DNA of 64,000 nucleotides from Arthrobacter sp. ZGTC412. Its GTDB lineage: Bacteria; Actinomycetota; Actinomycetes; Actinomycetales; Micrococcaceae. Both the position numbers and the translations under genes were made by a program. Each line of letters starts with the position of its first letter. Within the stretch, counting starts at the first letter, position 1. The stretch is from the NCBI RefSeq assembly GCF_002929215.1, contig NZ_PJII01000002.1, positions 213,389 to 277,388 of the forward strand. The letters run 5' to 3'. Below are positions 28,040-36,132 of this stretch, piece by piece. Below the pieces are notes generated by a model, which saw nothing but the letters and a program-made list of their open reading frames with translations, did not search any database and had not been told where the DNA came from.

Positions 28040-28093
28040 GTCACAGCGCGTTAACAAACATCGTCGGTCCGCGAAACGCGGCTTCCCTACCTT
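28040..28093 (+). promoter_or_regulatory. Candidate GlnR box and -10 of narK-nasC-nasB
   Basis: Four 5-mers at 11-bp steps: GTCAC (28040), TTAAC (28051), CGTCG (28062, weak), GAAAC (28073-28077). Ten bases later is TACCTT (28088-28093). The layout matches the GlnR consensus GTnAC-n6-GAAAC-n6-GTnAC-n6-GAAAC and is the same as at nirD and nirB. Confidence 0.55.
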
Positions 28094-28126
28094 TGAGGAA
28101 CAACATCCCCCCAAAGGAGGTACCCC

Positions 28127-29599
28127 GTGACTGTTGACCGCACCGCTGATGCCGGCCCCGGCAATTCCCTGGATCTGGACGAACCCGCAAGGCCCGGATC
28201 CGCCGCATCCGCCAGCGCACAGCCCGGCTCTACCCGCACCACAGACGCCCCCGTCCTTGAATTCCGCCCCGGCCGCTGGATTGCCAACTGGGATGCCGAG
28301 AACAAGGAACAGTGGGAATCCGCCGGCCGCTCCATCGCCCGCCGCAACCTTAACTGGTCAATTTTCGCCGAGTTCCTCGGTTTCGTTGTATGGCAGCTCT
28401 GGTCCATCGTGGTGGTCCAGCTGCCCGCCGCCGGCTTCAACTTCTCCACTTCCGAAATCTTCTGGCTGATCTCCATGCCCAGTCTGGTGGGTGCAACCCT
28501 GCGCATCCCCTACACCTTTATGGTTCCCCGCTTCGGCGGCCGCAACTGGACCATCGTGTCCGCCCTGCTGCTCCTGATTCCCTCGATCGGCCTGGCCCTG
28601 TGCGTTTCCAACCCGGAAACCCCCTTCAGTGTCATGCTGCTCGTGGCGGCCCTCGCGGGCTTCGGTGGGGGAAACTTCGCCAGTTCCATGGCCAACATCA
28701 CCTTCTTCTACCCGGCCCGTGAAAAGGGCTGGGCGCTGGGCCTGAACGCCGCTGGCGGCAACATGGGTGCCGCCGTCGCACAACTCGCTGTCCCGATTGT
28801 GATTACCCTGCTCGCCGTCGGCACGGTCAACCTGCCCATGGCCGGTTGGATGTGGGTGCCGTTCATCCTGGTCGCGGCCTTTGGCGCCTGGAAGTTCATG
28901 GACAACCTCACCAGCGCCAAGGGTGACATCGCCGGTTCCGTGGCCGCCCTGAAGGAACCGCATCTGTGGATCATGGCCCTGCTGTACATCGGCACCTTCG
29001 GCTCCTTCATCGGCTTCGCCGGCGTGTTCCCCAAGCTGATCAAGGACTACTTCCCCGCCTTCTCCTCCATCGGAGTAGGCACGGTGGCACTCTCGCTGGC
29101 CTTCCTCGGACCGCTGGTGGGCTCCCTGGCACGCCCGTACGGCGGACGAATGGCCGACCGCATGGGCGGCGCCCGGATGACCGTGGCCGCCTTCGCGTCC
29201 ATGGCCGTCATCACGCTCACCATGATCTGGACCCTGCCGCTGAAGAACTTCTGGCTCTTCCTGGTCCTCTTCCTGATGCTCTTCACCGCCAGCGGCTTTG
29301 GAAACGGCGCCACCTACCGGATGATCCCGGTCATCTTCGCCACCTCCAGCCGGGCCGCCCGGAACGGGGCAAGCACGGTGGCAACCCAGCGCCTCGCGTC
29401 CTCGGCGCTCGGCCTGATCTCCGCCATCGGCGCCTACGGCGGGTTTGTGATCCCGCAGGTATTAAACGCCTCCAACACCGCCAGCGGATCGTACACACCC
29501 GCCTTCTACGGCTTCGTTGGGGCATACATCCTGATGCTCGTTGTCTGCTGGGCCTTCTACATCCGCAATGCCAACCGAAATGCGATGGGACACGTCTAA
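28127..29599 (+). CDS. narK: Nitrate/nitrite transporter, NNP family
   Basis: A 490-aa protein with 12 membrane segments after a 60-residue Pro/Ser/Thr-rich N-terminal tail. It has the NNP signatures GFGGGNFASSMANITFFYP (first) and GFGNGATYRMIP (second), with a conserved Arg in segment 2. It imports nitrate for assimilation. GTG 28127 has AAAGGAGG 6 nt upstream. It is the first gene of a tight operon with the nitrate reductase subunits. Confidence 0.92.
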   Translation: MTVDRTADAGPGNSLDLDEPARPGSAASASAQPGSTRTTDAPVLEFRPGRWIANWDAENKEQWESAGRSIARRNLNWSIFAEFLGFVVWQLWSIVVVQLPAAGFNFSTSEIFWLISMPSLVGATLRIPYTFMVPRFGGRNWTIVSALLLLIPSIGLALCVSNPETPFSVMLLVAALAGFGGGNFASSMANITFFYPAREKGWALGLNAAGGNMGAAVAQLAVPIVITLLAVGTVNLPMAGWMWVPFILVAAFGAWKFMDNLTSAKGDIAGSVAALKEPHLWIMALLYIGTFGSFIGFAGVFPKLIKDYFPAFSSIGVGTVALSLAFLGPLVGSLARPYGGRMADRMGGARMTVAAFASMAVITLTMIWTLPLKNFWLFLVLFLMLFTASGFGNGATYRMIPVIFATSSRAARNGASTVATQRLASSALGLISAIGAYGGFVIPQVLNASNTASGSYTPAFYGFVGAYILMLVVCWAFYIRNANRNAMGHV

Positions 29600-29600
29600 C

Positions 29601-31853
29601 ATGACCAAAAGCGCCGACACGCACTGCCCTTACTGCGCCCTGCAGTGCGCCATGACGCTCACGTCTCCAGCGGAACTGGCCCCGGCTTCCCAGCCGGGGC
29701 CAGTCCCCGTGCCCGCACCACCGGCAGCAGCGCGCCCCGACCTCGAGGCCCCACTCAGTGCGCCCCCCGGTGCGCCCGTCGAGGTGAGCGGCCGGGACTT
29801 TCCCACCAACCGCGGCGGCCTCTGCCGCAAAGGCTGGACGTCTGCCTCGCTCCTGAACCACCCGGGCCGGGTCACCGAACCCCTCCGGAAGGGCGCCGAC
29901 GGCGTCCACCGCCCCATCAGCTGGGACCAGGCCCTCGACCTGGCCGCCTCCGCCGTGAAGGACGCGCGGTCCCGCTATGGGCGGGACGCAGTGGGCGTGT
30001 TCGGCGGCGGCGGCCTCACCAACGAGAAGGCGTACATGTTGGGCAAGTTCGCCCGGCTTGCCCTGGGAACCTCCCGGATCGATTACAACGGCCGGTTCTG
30101 CATGTCCTCAGCTGCGGCTGCAGGAATGCGGGCCTTCGGCGTCGATCGCGGCCTGCCGTTCCCGCTCGAAGCCCTGGACACCGCCAGCGCCATCCTGATG
30201 CTGGGTTCCAACGTGGCCGAAACCATGCCGCCCTTCGTGCAGCACCTGAAGGGAACGCGCGACGCCGGCGGGCTGATTGTGGTTGATCCCCGCCGCTCAG
30301 CCACGGCTGCTTTTACGGCTGACGGAGGCGGCTTCCACCTCCAGCCCCTGCCGGGCACCGACCTTGCCCTCCTGTTGGGCATCTCCCATGTGGTCATCCA
30401 CGAAAACCTGGTGGACACCACCTACATCGGGGAACGCACCTCGGGCTACACCGCCGTGGTCCGCAGCGTGAACTCCTTCTGGCCTGAGCGGGTGCAGTCC
30501 ATCACCGGTGTCCCGGCCGAACTGATCCGGGAAACCGCCCGCCGGCTCGCCGAAGGCGCACGCCAGGGCGGCAGCTATATCCTCACGGGCCGTGGCGTAG
30601 AACAGCATGTGGACGGCACCGATACCGCCACGGCAGCCATCAACCTCAGCCTTCTGCTCGGACTGCCGGGTTCGGCCCGCAGCGGCTACGGCACCCTCAC
30701 CGGCCAGGGCAACGGCCAAGGCGGCCGGGAGCACGGCCAGAAGGCCGATCAGCTCCCCGGCTACCGGAAAATCACCGATCCCGCTGCCCGCGCACACGTT
30801 GCCGGCGTGTGGGGCGTCCCGGAGGCCCTTATTCCCGGGCCGGGCCTGCCGGCCGTCCAGCTGCTGCAGTCACTGGGAAAGCCCGACGGCGTCCGTTGCC
30901 TTTTTGTCCACGCCTCGAACATCGCCGTGGCCTCGCCCGACGCAAACGCGGTCATCAACGGCCTGCGCAGCCTGGACTTCCTGGTGGTCTGCGATTTCTT
31001 TATGTCCGAGACTGCGGCTGAAGCAGACCTCATTCTTCCCGTTCTCCAATGGGCCGAGGAGGAAGGCACGCTCACAAACCTCGAAGGCCGCGTGTTGCGC
31101 CGCCGCAGGGCCCTGACACCGCCGGCGGGAGCCCGCAGCGAGCTCTGGATTATGGCACGGCTGGCTGAGGCCCTCGACGCCCCGTCCACCTACAGCGAGG
31201 ACCCGGAAACCGTGTTTGAGGAACTCCGGCTGGCCTCTGCCGGCGGACTTGCCGACTACTCCGGCATCGACTACGCCATGCTGGACCGTGGCGAAGCCGC
31301 CTACTGGCCCTACCCCGCCGGCAGCAAAGGAACCCCGCGGCTGTTCCGGGACAGGTTCGCCCATGCCGACGGCAAAGCCGTGATGACCCCGGTGACGCCG
31401 CGCCGCCGTCGTACTCCCAGCGCTAACCCCTTTGGGGACGGCACTGGTCTGACCGCGAAAACCATGACCCTCATTACCGGCCGCCTCCTGGAGCACTACC
31501 AGTCCGGTGCGCAGACCCGCCGGGTATCAGAGCTGCTGGAGGCCCGGCCCGAAGCGAAGCTGCAGCTCCACCCGGCGGCCGCGGCGTCAATGGGCATCAC
31601 CGAGGGCGCCTTCGTCTCGGTGGCGAATGAGCGCGGCGAGGTGCTGTGCCGGGCTGAATTGAGCACCGCCATCCGCCCTGACACGGTCTTCCTGCCCTTC
31701 CACTTCCCCGAACTCGAGAGCGCCAACCGCCTCACTGAGGCGGCCACGGACCCCATCTCGGGAATGCCGGAGTTCAAGTTCAACAAGGTGTGGGTACGGC
31801 CGGCTGCCGCACCGGTTTCAACCAGCGTGCTTCAAACGACGGAGGCCTCATGA
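29601..31853 (+). CDS. nasC: Assimilatory nitrate reductase catalytic subunit (molybdopterin)
   Basis: A 750-aa bis-MGD oxidoreductase reducing nitrate to nitrite in the cytoplasm. The [4Fe-4S] ligands are Cys9, Cys12 and Cys16 (HCPYCALQC) and a fourth in GGLCRKGW near 72, with an unusually long Ala/Pro-rich insertion between. The middle and end form the molybdopterin-binding domains (GRGVEQHVDGTDTA, GYGTLTGQGNGQGG). It lacks the C-terminal [2Fe-2S] domain of some NasC/NasA proteins; the next gene carries one instead. ATG 29601 follows the narK stop by 1 nt. Confidence 0.9.
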   Translation: MTKSADTHCPYCALQCAMTLTSPAELAPASQPGPVPVPAPPAAARPDLEAPLSAPPGAPVEVSGRDFPTNRGGLCRKGWTSASLLNHPGRVTEPLRKGADGVHRPISWDQALDLAASAVKDARSRYGRDAVGVFGGGGLTNEKAYMLGKFARLALGTSRIDYNGRFCMSSAAAAGMRAFGVDRGLPFPLEALDTASAILMLGSNVAETMPPFVQHLKGTRDAGGLIVVDPRRSATAAFTADGGGFHLQPLPGTDLALLLGISHVVIHENLVDTTYIGERTSGYTAVVRSVNSFWPERVQSITGVPAELIRETARRLAEGARQGGSYILTGRGVEQHVDGTDTATAAINLSLLLGLPGSARSGYGTLTGQGNGQGGREHGQKADQLPGYRKITDPAARAHVAGVWGVPEALIPGPGLPAVQLLQSLGKPDGVRCLFVHASNIAVASPDANAVINGLRSLDFLVVCDFFMSETAAEADLILPVLQWAEEEGTLTNLEGRVLRRRRALTPPAGARSELWIMARLAEALDAPSTYSEDPETVFEELRLASAGGLADYSGIDYAMLDRGEAAYWPYPAGSKGTPRLFRDRFAHADGKAVMTPVTPRRRRTPSANPFGDGTGLTAKTMTLITGRLLEHYQSGAQTRRVSELLEARPEAKLQLHPAAAASMGITEGAFVSVANERGEVLCRAELSTAIRPDTVFLPFHFPELESANRLTEAATDPISGMPEFKFNKVWVRPAAAPVSTSVLQTTEAS

Positions 31854-33412
31854 GCGAGCAAGTTGTCATTGTAGGGTTCGGGCCGGTGGCGGCGCGGCTG
31901 GTTGATGAGCTCCTGCCTGCTGTCCGCAGTGGCCACCTGAACCTCACTGTGGTGGGCGCGGAAGCGGAAGCTGCGTACAACCGCGTACTGGTTGCCGACC
32001 TAGGCGTAGGGCGGACCACCGCCGATGCCCTGGCACTTTCCGACGCCGGCGACCTGGCCGCTGACGGTGTGGATGTCCGGCTTGGCGTCCGCGTCCGCCG
32101 GGTGGACCGCGCACGCCAGCAGGTCCTCCTGACCGACGGCGGGGTTGCCCATTACGACCGCCTGGTCTTCGCCACGGGGTCCCGCCCGGTGATTCCCAAC
32201 CTGACCGGCATCAACCCGGACCCCGCCGCGCCGGTCCTCCCGGCGGGTGTTACCGCGCTGCGGGACCTCCGTGATGCGGAGGTGCTGCGCCACGCAGTGG
32301 AGGGCGGCAAACGGGTAGTGGTCCTGGGGGGCGGTGTCCTGGGGCTGGAGACGGCCCTGGCCGCGGCGGAAGAAGGCGCCACCGTGACAGTGGTCCACAA
32401 CGGGCCCCACCCGCTCGGCCAAAACATCGACCGCGGGGGCGGTGCGGTCCTGGCTGCGAGCCTGAGGCGCTGCGGCGTGCGGATGGCGGGCAATGCGCGG
32501 TCTACAGGAGTCGAGCACAATGCGCCCGACGGCGGGTTCTCGGCCCTGCTGCTGGAGGACGGGTCGGCGATCGACGGCGACCTCCTGGTCCTCTCGTGCG
32601 GTGTCCGTCCCCGCACGGAACTCGCCGAGGGCTGCGGCCTCTCTACGTCTACAGGAATCCTGGTGGACCACCGGCTCCGGGCCCACCATGAGCCGCACAT
32701 CTTTGCCATTGGCGACTGCGCCGAGGTCCGTTGCCCCGATCCTGACTGCGCGCAGTGCCGGAACGCCAAAGGCCCGTCCGGGCTTGTCGGACCTGGGTGG
32801 CGGCAGGCGGAGTGGCTCGCGGAATACCTGACCCTGTTGGCGGCCGAGGCGACCGGTGAAGCCGACCTGTTGCCCGAATTGCCGCCCGAGCAGGCCAGCG
32901 TCGTTGTCCTGAAGGCCCGGGGCATGAACATGGCAGTGGCCGGGGACAACGCTGCTGAACCCTGGGACGAGGAAGTCCTCACCGCGGGTGCAGTCAACGG
33001 CCGCCCGCGCCTGCAGATCGCACAGTGGGCAGACCCTGAACATGGGCGCTACGTGAAGATGACCACCCGCGGCGGCGTGCTGGAGGGCCTCGTGGCTGTG
33101 GGCATGCCCCGTACTGCGGCAGAGCTGGTGGGGCTGTTTGAGCGCGGTGACGAACTGCCCGCCGACCGGTCGCTGCTGCTGCGCCTCGACGGGCCGGACC
33201 AGCTCCCGGGCACTTCTGCCGCCTCGGAGGGGACGGTTTGCCGGTGTGCGGGTGTCAGCGGAGCCGCAATCGCGGGCGCTGTGGAGGAAGGCTGCTCAAC
33301 CGTGGCCGAAGTGTCCAAGGCAACCCGGGCCGGCACCGGCTGCGGCGGCTGCCACGAGGACATCAAGGGACTGATCGAAAAACACTTCCAGGCGGTTCCC
33401 GCCGGAAGTTGA
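31850..33412 (+). CDS. nasB: Nitrate reductase electron-transfer flavoprotein (NasB-like) with BFD-type [2Fe-2S] domain
   Basis: A 520-aa NAD(P)H-dependent FAD protein. The FAD loop near residue 8 reads VGFGPVAARL, a second nucleotide loop is GGGVLGLETALAAA, and the C-terminal FAD motif is IFAIGDCAEV. Residues 460-515 form a bacterioferritin-ferredoxin-like domain with CRCAG and CGGCHE as cluster ligands. It passes electrons to the adjacent nitrate reductase. ATG 31850 overlaps the nasC stop (ATGA), so translation is coupled. Confidence 0.87.
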   Translation: MSEQVVIVGFGPVAARLVDELLPAVRSGHLNLTVVGAEAEAAYNRVLVADLGVGRTTADALALSDAGDLAADGVDVRLGVRVRRVDRARQQVLLTDGGVAHYDRLVFATGSRPVIPNLTGINPDPAAPVLPAGVTALRDLRDAEVLRHAVEGGKRVVVLGGGVLGLETALAAAEEGATVTVVHNGPHPLGQNIDRGGGAVLAASLRRCGVRMAGNARSTGVEHNAPDGGFSALLLEDGSAIDGDLLVLSCGVRPRTELAEGCGLSTSTGILVDHRLRAHHEPHIFAIGDCAEVRCPDPDCAQCRNAKGPSGLVGPGWRQAEWLAEYLTLLAAEATGEADLLPELPPEQASVVVLKARGMNMAVAGDNAAEPWDEEVLTAGAVNGRPRLQIAQWADPEHGRYVKMTTRGGVLEGLVAVGMPRTAAELVGLFERGDELPADRSLLLRLDGPDQLPGTSAASEGTVCRCAGVSGAAIAGAVEEGCSTVAEVSKATRAGTGCGGCHEDIKGLIEKHFQAVPAGS

Positions 33413-33444
33413 GCCCGGGCCATGGCACCCGGTAGAGCCTGTGC

Positions 33445-33630
33445 TTACGCCGGTGCTTTCGGGATCATGATCCAGAGCGCGATGTAGACCAGTTCGCCGA
33501 TCCCCACCAGGCCGAAGATCACGAAGCCCAGCCGGACCAGGAATTTCGGGAGCCCGAACCGGGAGGCCAGGGCTGCGCAAACACCGCCGATAATTTTGCC
33601 GTTGCGGGGACGGACCAGGGCTGTTGTCAT
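33445..33630 (-). CDS. PspC-domain protein
   Basis: A 61-aa protein with KIIGGVCAALASRFGLPKFLVR followed by one transmembrane segment and WIMIPKAP, the stand-alone PspC domain. Such proteins are membrane stress sensors or partners. It is leaderless by appearance and convergent with nasB. Confidence 0.87.
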   Translation of the reverse strand: MTTALVRPRNGKIIGGVCAALASRFGLPKFLVRLGFVIFGLVGIGELVYIALWIMIPKAPA

Positions 33631-33636
33631 GCCGCC

Positions 33637-33642
33637 ACGCTA
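33637..33642 (-). promoter_or_regulatory. -10 box of the PspC gene, leaderless
   Basis: TAGCGT on the minus strand lies 6 nt upstream of the ATG at 33630. Confidence 0.5.
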
Positions 33643-33711
33643 CACGAATATGCGGCCGTTGAGCCTGGTTTCGGCAAGCCCACCACCGACGGGCTGGGGC
33701 AACCGCCGAAG

Positions 33712-35127
33712 CTACAGGTGCACGTGCAGCCGGCGTGCCGCCTCAGAAATGGATCCGGTCAATGACGGGTACACGGTGAAGGTGCTGGCGACGTCATCCA
33801 CGTGCAGTTTCTGCTTTACTGCGATGGAGATGGGGAAGATCAGCTCGGAGGCGTTCGGTCCTACCACCACACCGCCGATAACCGTTCCCGAGCCCTTCCG
33901 GGCGAAGATCTTCACGAAGCCGTCCTTGTGGTTGCGCATTTTGGCACGGGCGTTGCTGCGCAGCGAAAGCTTGACCACGTCGCCCTGGTACTTGCCGGAG
34001 TCGATCTCAGCCTCGGAGACGCCAACATTGGCGATTTCGGGCGAGGTGAAGATGTTGGATGCCACCTGGTGCAGCTTGAGCGGGGTGACGCTGTCGCCCA
34101 TGAAGTGGGCCACTGCGATGCGGCCCTGCATGGCGGCCACTGAGGCCAGCGGCAGCACCCCGGTGCAGTCACCGGCTGCGTAAATGTTGGGAGCGCTGGT
34201 GCGCGAGACCCTGTCCACCTTGATGTGGCCGCTTTCGCTGACGGCCACCCCGGCTTCTTCCAAGCCAAGGCCTGCAGTGCTGGGGATCGAGCCCAGGCAG
34301 AGGAGGCAGTGGCTGCCGGTGACCTTGGAGCCGTCACTGAGGGTTACCACCACGCCGTCGTCGGTCCTCTCCACGGTCTCGGCCCTTGAGCGGGACAGGA
34401 CCCGGACGCCGCGGCGCTCGAACACTTCCTCCAGGACCACTGCTGCATCCACGTCGGAGCCCGGAAGCACGCGGTCGCGGCTGGAAATCAGCGTCACCTT
34501 GGAACCCAGGCCGTTGTAGGCAGAGGCGAACTCGGCTCCGGTCACACCGGAACCCACAACAATCAGGTCCTCGGGCAGTTCATCGAGGTCGTAAATCTGC
34601 GTCCAGTTGAGGATCCGCTCGCCGTCCGGGCGGGCCGTGGCAAGCTCGCGCGGATGGGCGCCCACTGCCAGCAGGATGGTATCCGCCTCCACGGTTTCCG
34701 TACCCTCGGCCGTGAGGACCTCGATGGTGTGGTCGTCCACGAGCCGGCCCGATCCGCTCAGGATGCGGACGCCCTGGTTGGCCAGGCCGTCGTGGATGTC
34801 CTTGGACTGGCTGCGCGCCAGGTTGAGGAGGCGGTCATTGATGTGCTTGAGGTCCGCACGCATCACGGGTACAAAGTCGCCGCCGTCGACGTCGAACTTC
34901 ACTCCCAGCTCCCCCGCCTCGGCGACGCGGGTCATCAGGTCCGCCGTGGCAATCAGAGTCTTGGAGGGTACGACGTCGGTCAGCACTGCTGAGCCGCCCA
35001 GCCCCGCCCGTTCGATGATCGTGACCTGCGCTCCGAGCGAGGCGGCCACCATGGCAGCTTCGTATCCGCCGGGACCACCTCCCAGGATTGCGATCCGGGG
35101 TGAGCTGAAGTCTGGATGCGTAGTCAC
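33712..35127 (-). CDS. NAD(P)H-quinone dehydrogenase (LpdA/Rv3303c-like)
   Basis: A 471-aa flavoprotein of the dihydrolipoamide-dehydrogenase fold: FAD loop AILGGGPGGYEAA, NAD loop VVGSGVTGAEFASA, APNIYAAGDCTG and a C-terminal dimer domain. The redox CxxxxC is absent: the site reads GLGGSAVLTDVVPSKTL, as in mycobacterial LpdA, which reduces quinones. GTG 35127 gives the usual N-terminus (TTHPDFSSPRI); a TTG at 35133 with GGAG 5 nt upstream is the alternative. Dihydrolipoyl dehydrogenase is ruled out by the missing cysteines. Confidence 0.87.
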   Translation of the reverse strand: MTTHPDFSSPRIAILGGGPGGYEAAMVAASLGAQVTIIERAGLGGSAVLTDVVPSKTLIATADLMTRVAEAGELGVKFDVDGGDFVPVMRADLKHINDRLLNLARSQSKDIHDGLANQGVRILSGSGRLVDDHTIEVLTAEGTETVEADTILLAVGAHPRELATARPDGERILNWTQIYDLDELPEDLIVVGSGVTGAEFASAYNGLGSKVTLISSRDRVLPGSDVDAAVVLEEVFERRGVRVLSRSRAETVERTDDGVVVTLSDGSKVTGSHCLLCLGSIPSTAGLGLEEAGVAVSESGHIKVDRVSRTSAPNIYAAGDCTGVLPLASVAAMQGRIAVAHFMGDSVTPLKLHQVASNIFTSPEIANVGVSEAEIDSGKYQGDVVKLSLRSNARAKMRNHKDGFVKIFARKGSGTVIGGVVVGPNASELIFPISIAVKQKLHVDDVASTFTVYPSLTGSISEAARRLHVHL

Positions 35128-35220
35128 AATCAATCATTCTCCTGCATCCTCCCCTTACCGCCAAAGAAAACGGTCTCTCACGAAACCGCCCGTGGGGTGG
35201 GCGCAGCCGGAGCGGCACGA

Positions 35221-35226
35221 TAACTT
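35221..35226 (+). promoter_or_regulatory. -10 box of the purine nucleoside phosphorylase gene, leaderless
   Basis: TAACTT lies 6 nt before GTG 35233, with no ribosome site. Confidence 0.5.
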
Positions 35227-35232
35227 GTACCA

Positions 35233-36051
35233 GTGAGTACAACAGACTTCCTGAAGACCGATCCCTTCGCCGCCGCACGTGCCGCCGCCGAGTACATCGC
35301 CGAGGAGACGGGCGTGGACAGCCACGACGTCGCCTTGGTCCTGGGCTCCGGCTGGGGCGAGGCAGCCGACCTCATCGGTGAAACCACCGCCACCCTGTCC
35401 GCTGAAGAAGTTCCCGGCTTCCACGCTCCTGCGGTTGTTGGGCACGTGGGAACCATCCGCTCGGTGCTCACCAAGGAGGGCAAGCGCGCCCTGGTCCTGG
35501 GCGCCCGCACCCACTACTACGAGGGCAAGGGCGTCCGCAGCGTAGTCCACGGCATCAGGACGGCGGCGGCAGCAGGCTGCAGCACCCTGGTCCTCACCAA
35601 CGGCTGCGGCGGGCTCAACGAAAACTGGGCACCCGGCACGCCGGTACTGATCAGCGATCACATCAACCTCACCGCCGCCTCACCGCTGGAGGGCGCCACG
35701 TTCGTTGACCTGACAGACCTGTATTCAGCCCGGATCCGCGGACTCGCCCGGGAGGTGGACGCAACCCTGGACGAGGGTGTCTACGCCCAGTTCCCCGGCC
35801 CGCACTATGAGACGCCCGCAGAGGTGCAGTACGCCAAGCGCATTGGTGCCGACCTGGTGGGCATGTCCACCGCCCTCGAAGCCATCGCCGGGCGCCACGC
35901 CGGGATGGAAGTATTCGGCATCTCACTGGTCACCAACCTTGCCGCGGGCATCAGCCCCCACCCGCTCAGCCACCAGGAAGTCATCGAGTCAGGACAGGCC
36001 GCAGGTCCCCGGATTTCCAAACTGCTCGCCGAAATCATCGCCCGCCTCTGA
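35233..36051 (+). CDS. Purine-nucleoside phosphorylase
   Basis: A 272-aa trimeric-type PNP that splits inosine/guanosine with phosphate. Motifs: LGSGWGEAADL (phosphate loop), the GARTHYYEGKG region, LTNGCGGLNENW, GPHYETPAEVQYAK and SLVTNLAAGI. It is followed by a phosphopentomutase/phosphomannomutase-type gene, a common salvage pair; deoC further right completes the route of deoxyribose-1-phosphate. Confidence 0.92.
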   Translation: MSTTDFLKTDPFAAARAAAEYIAEETGVDSHDVALVLGSGWGEAADLIGETTATLSAEEVPGFHAPAVVGHVGTIRSVLTKEGKRALVLGARTHYYEGKGVRSVVHGIRTAAAAGCSTLVLTNGCGGLNENWAPGTPVLISDHINLTAASPLEGATFVDLTDLYSARIRGLAREVDATLDEGVYAQFPGPHYETPAEVQYAKRIGADLVGMSTALEAIAGRHAGMEVFGISLVTNLAAGISPHPLSHQEVIESGQAAGPRISKLLAEIIARL

Positions 36052-36119
36052 CGTCCACCCCGGGCGGATCTATTTGCTGTTTCCGCGGCGGGCGGCACGA
36101 GTCCGGTGCCCAATGACGA

Positions 36120-36125
36120 TAGCGT
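36120..36125 (+). promoter_or_regulatory. -10 box of the phosphosugar mutase gene, leaderless
   Basis: TAGCGT lies 7 nt before ATG 36133. The upstream in-frame GTG at 36106 would place this box inside the gene. Confidence 0.4.
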
Positions 36126-36132
36126 TAGGCCC

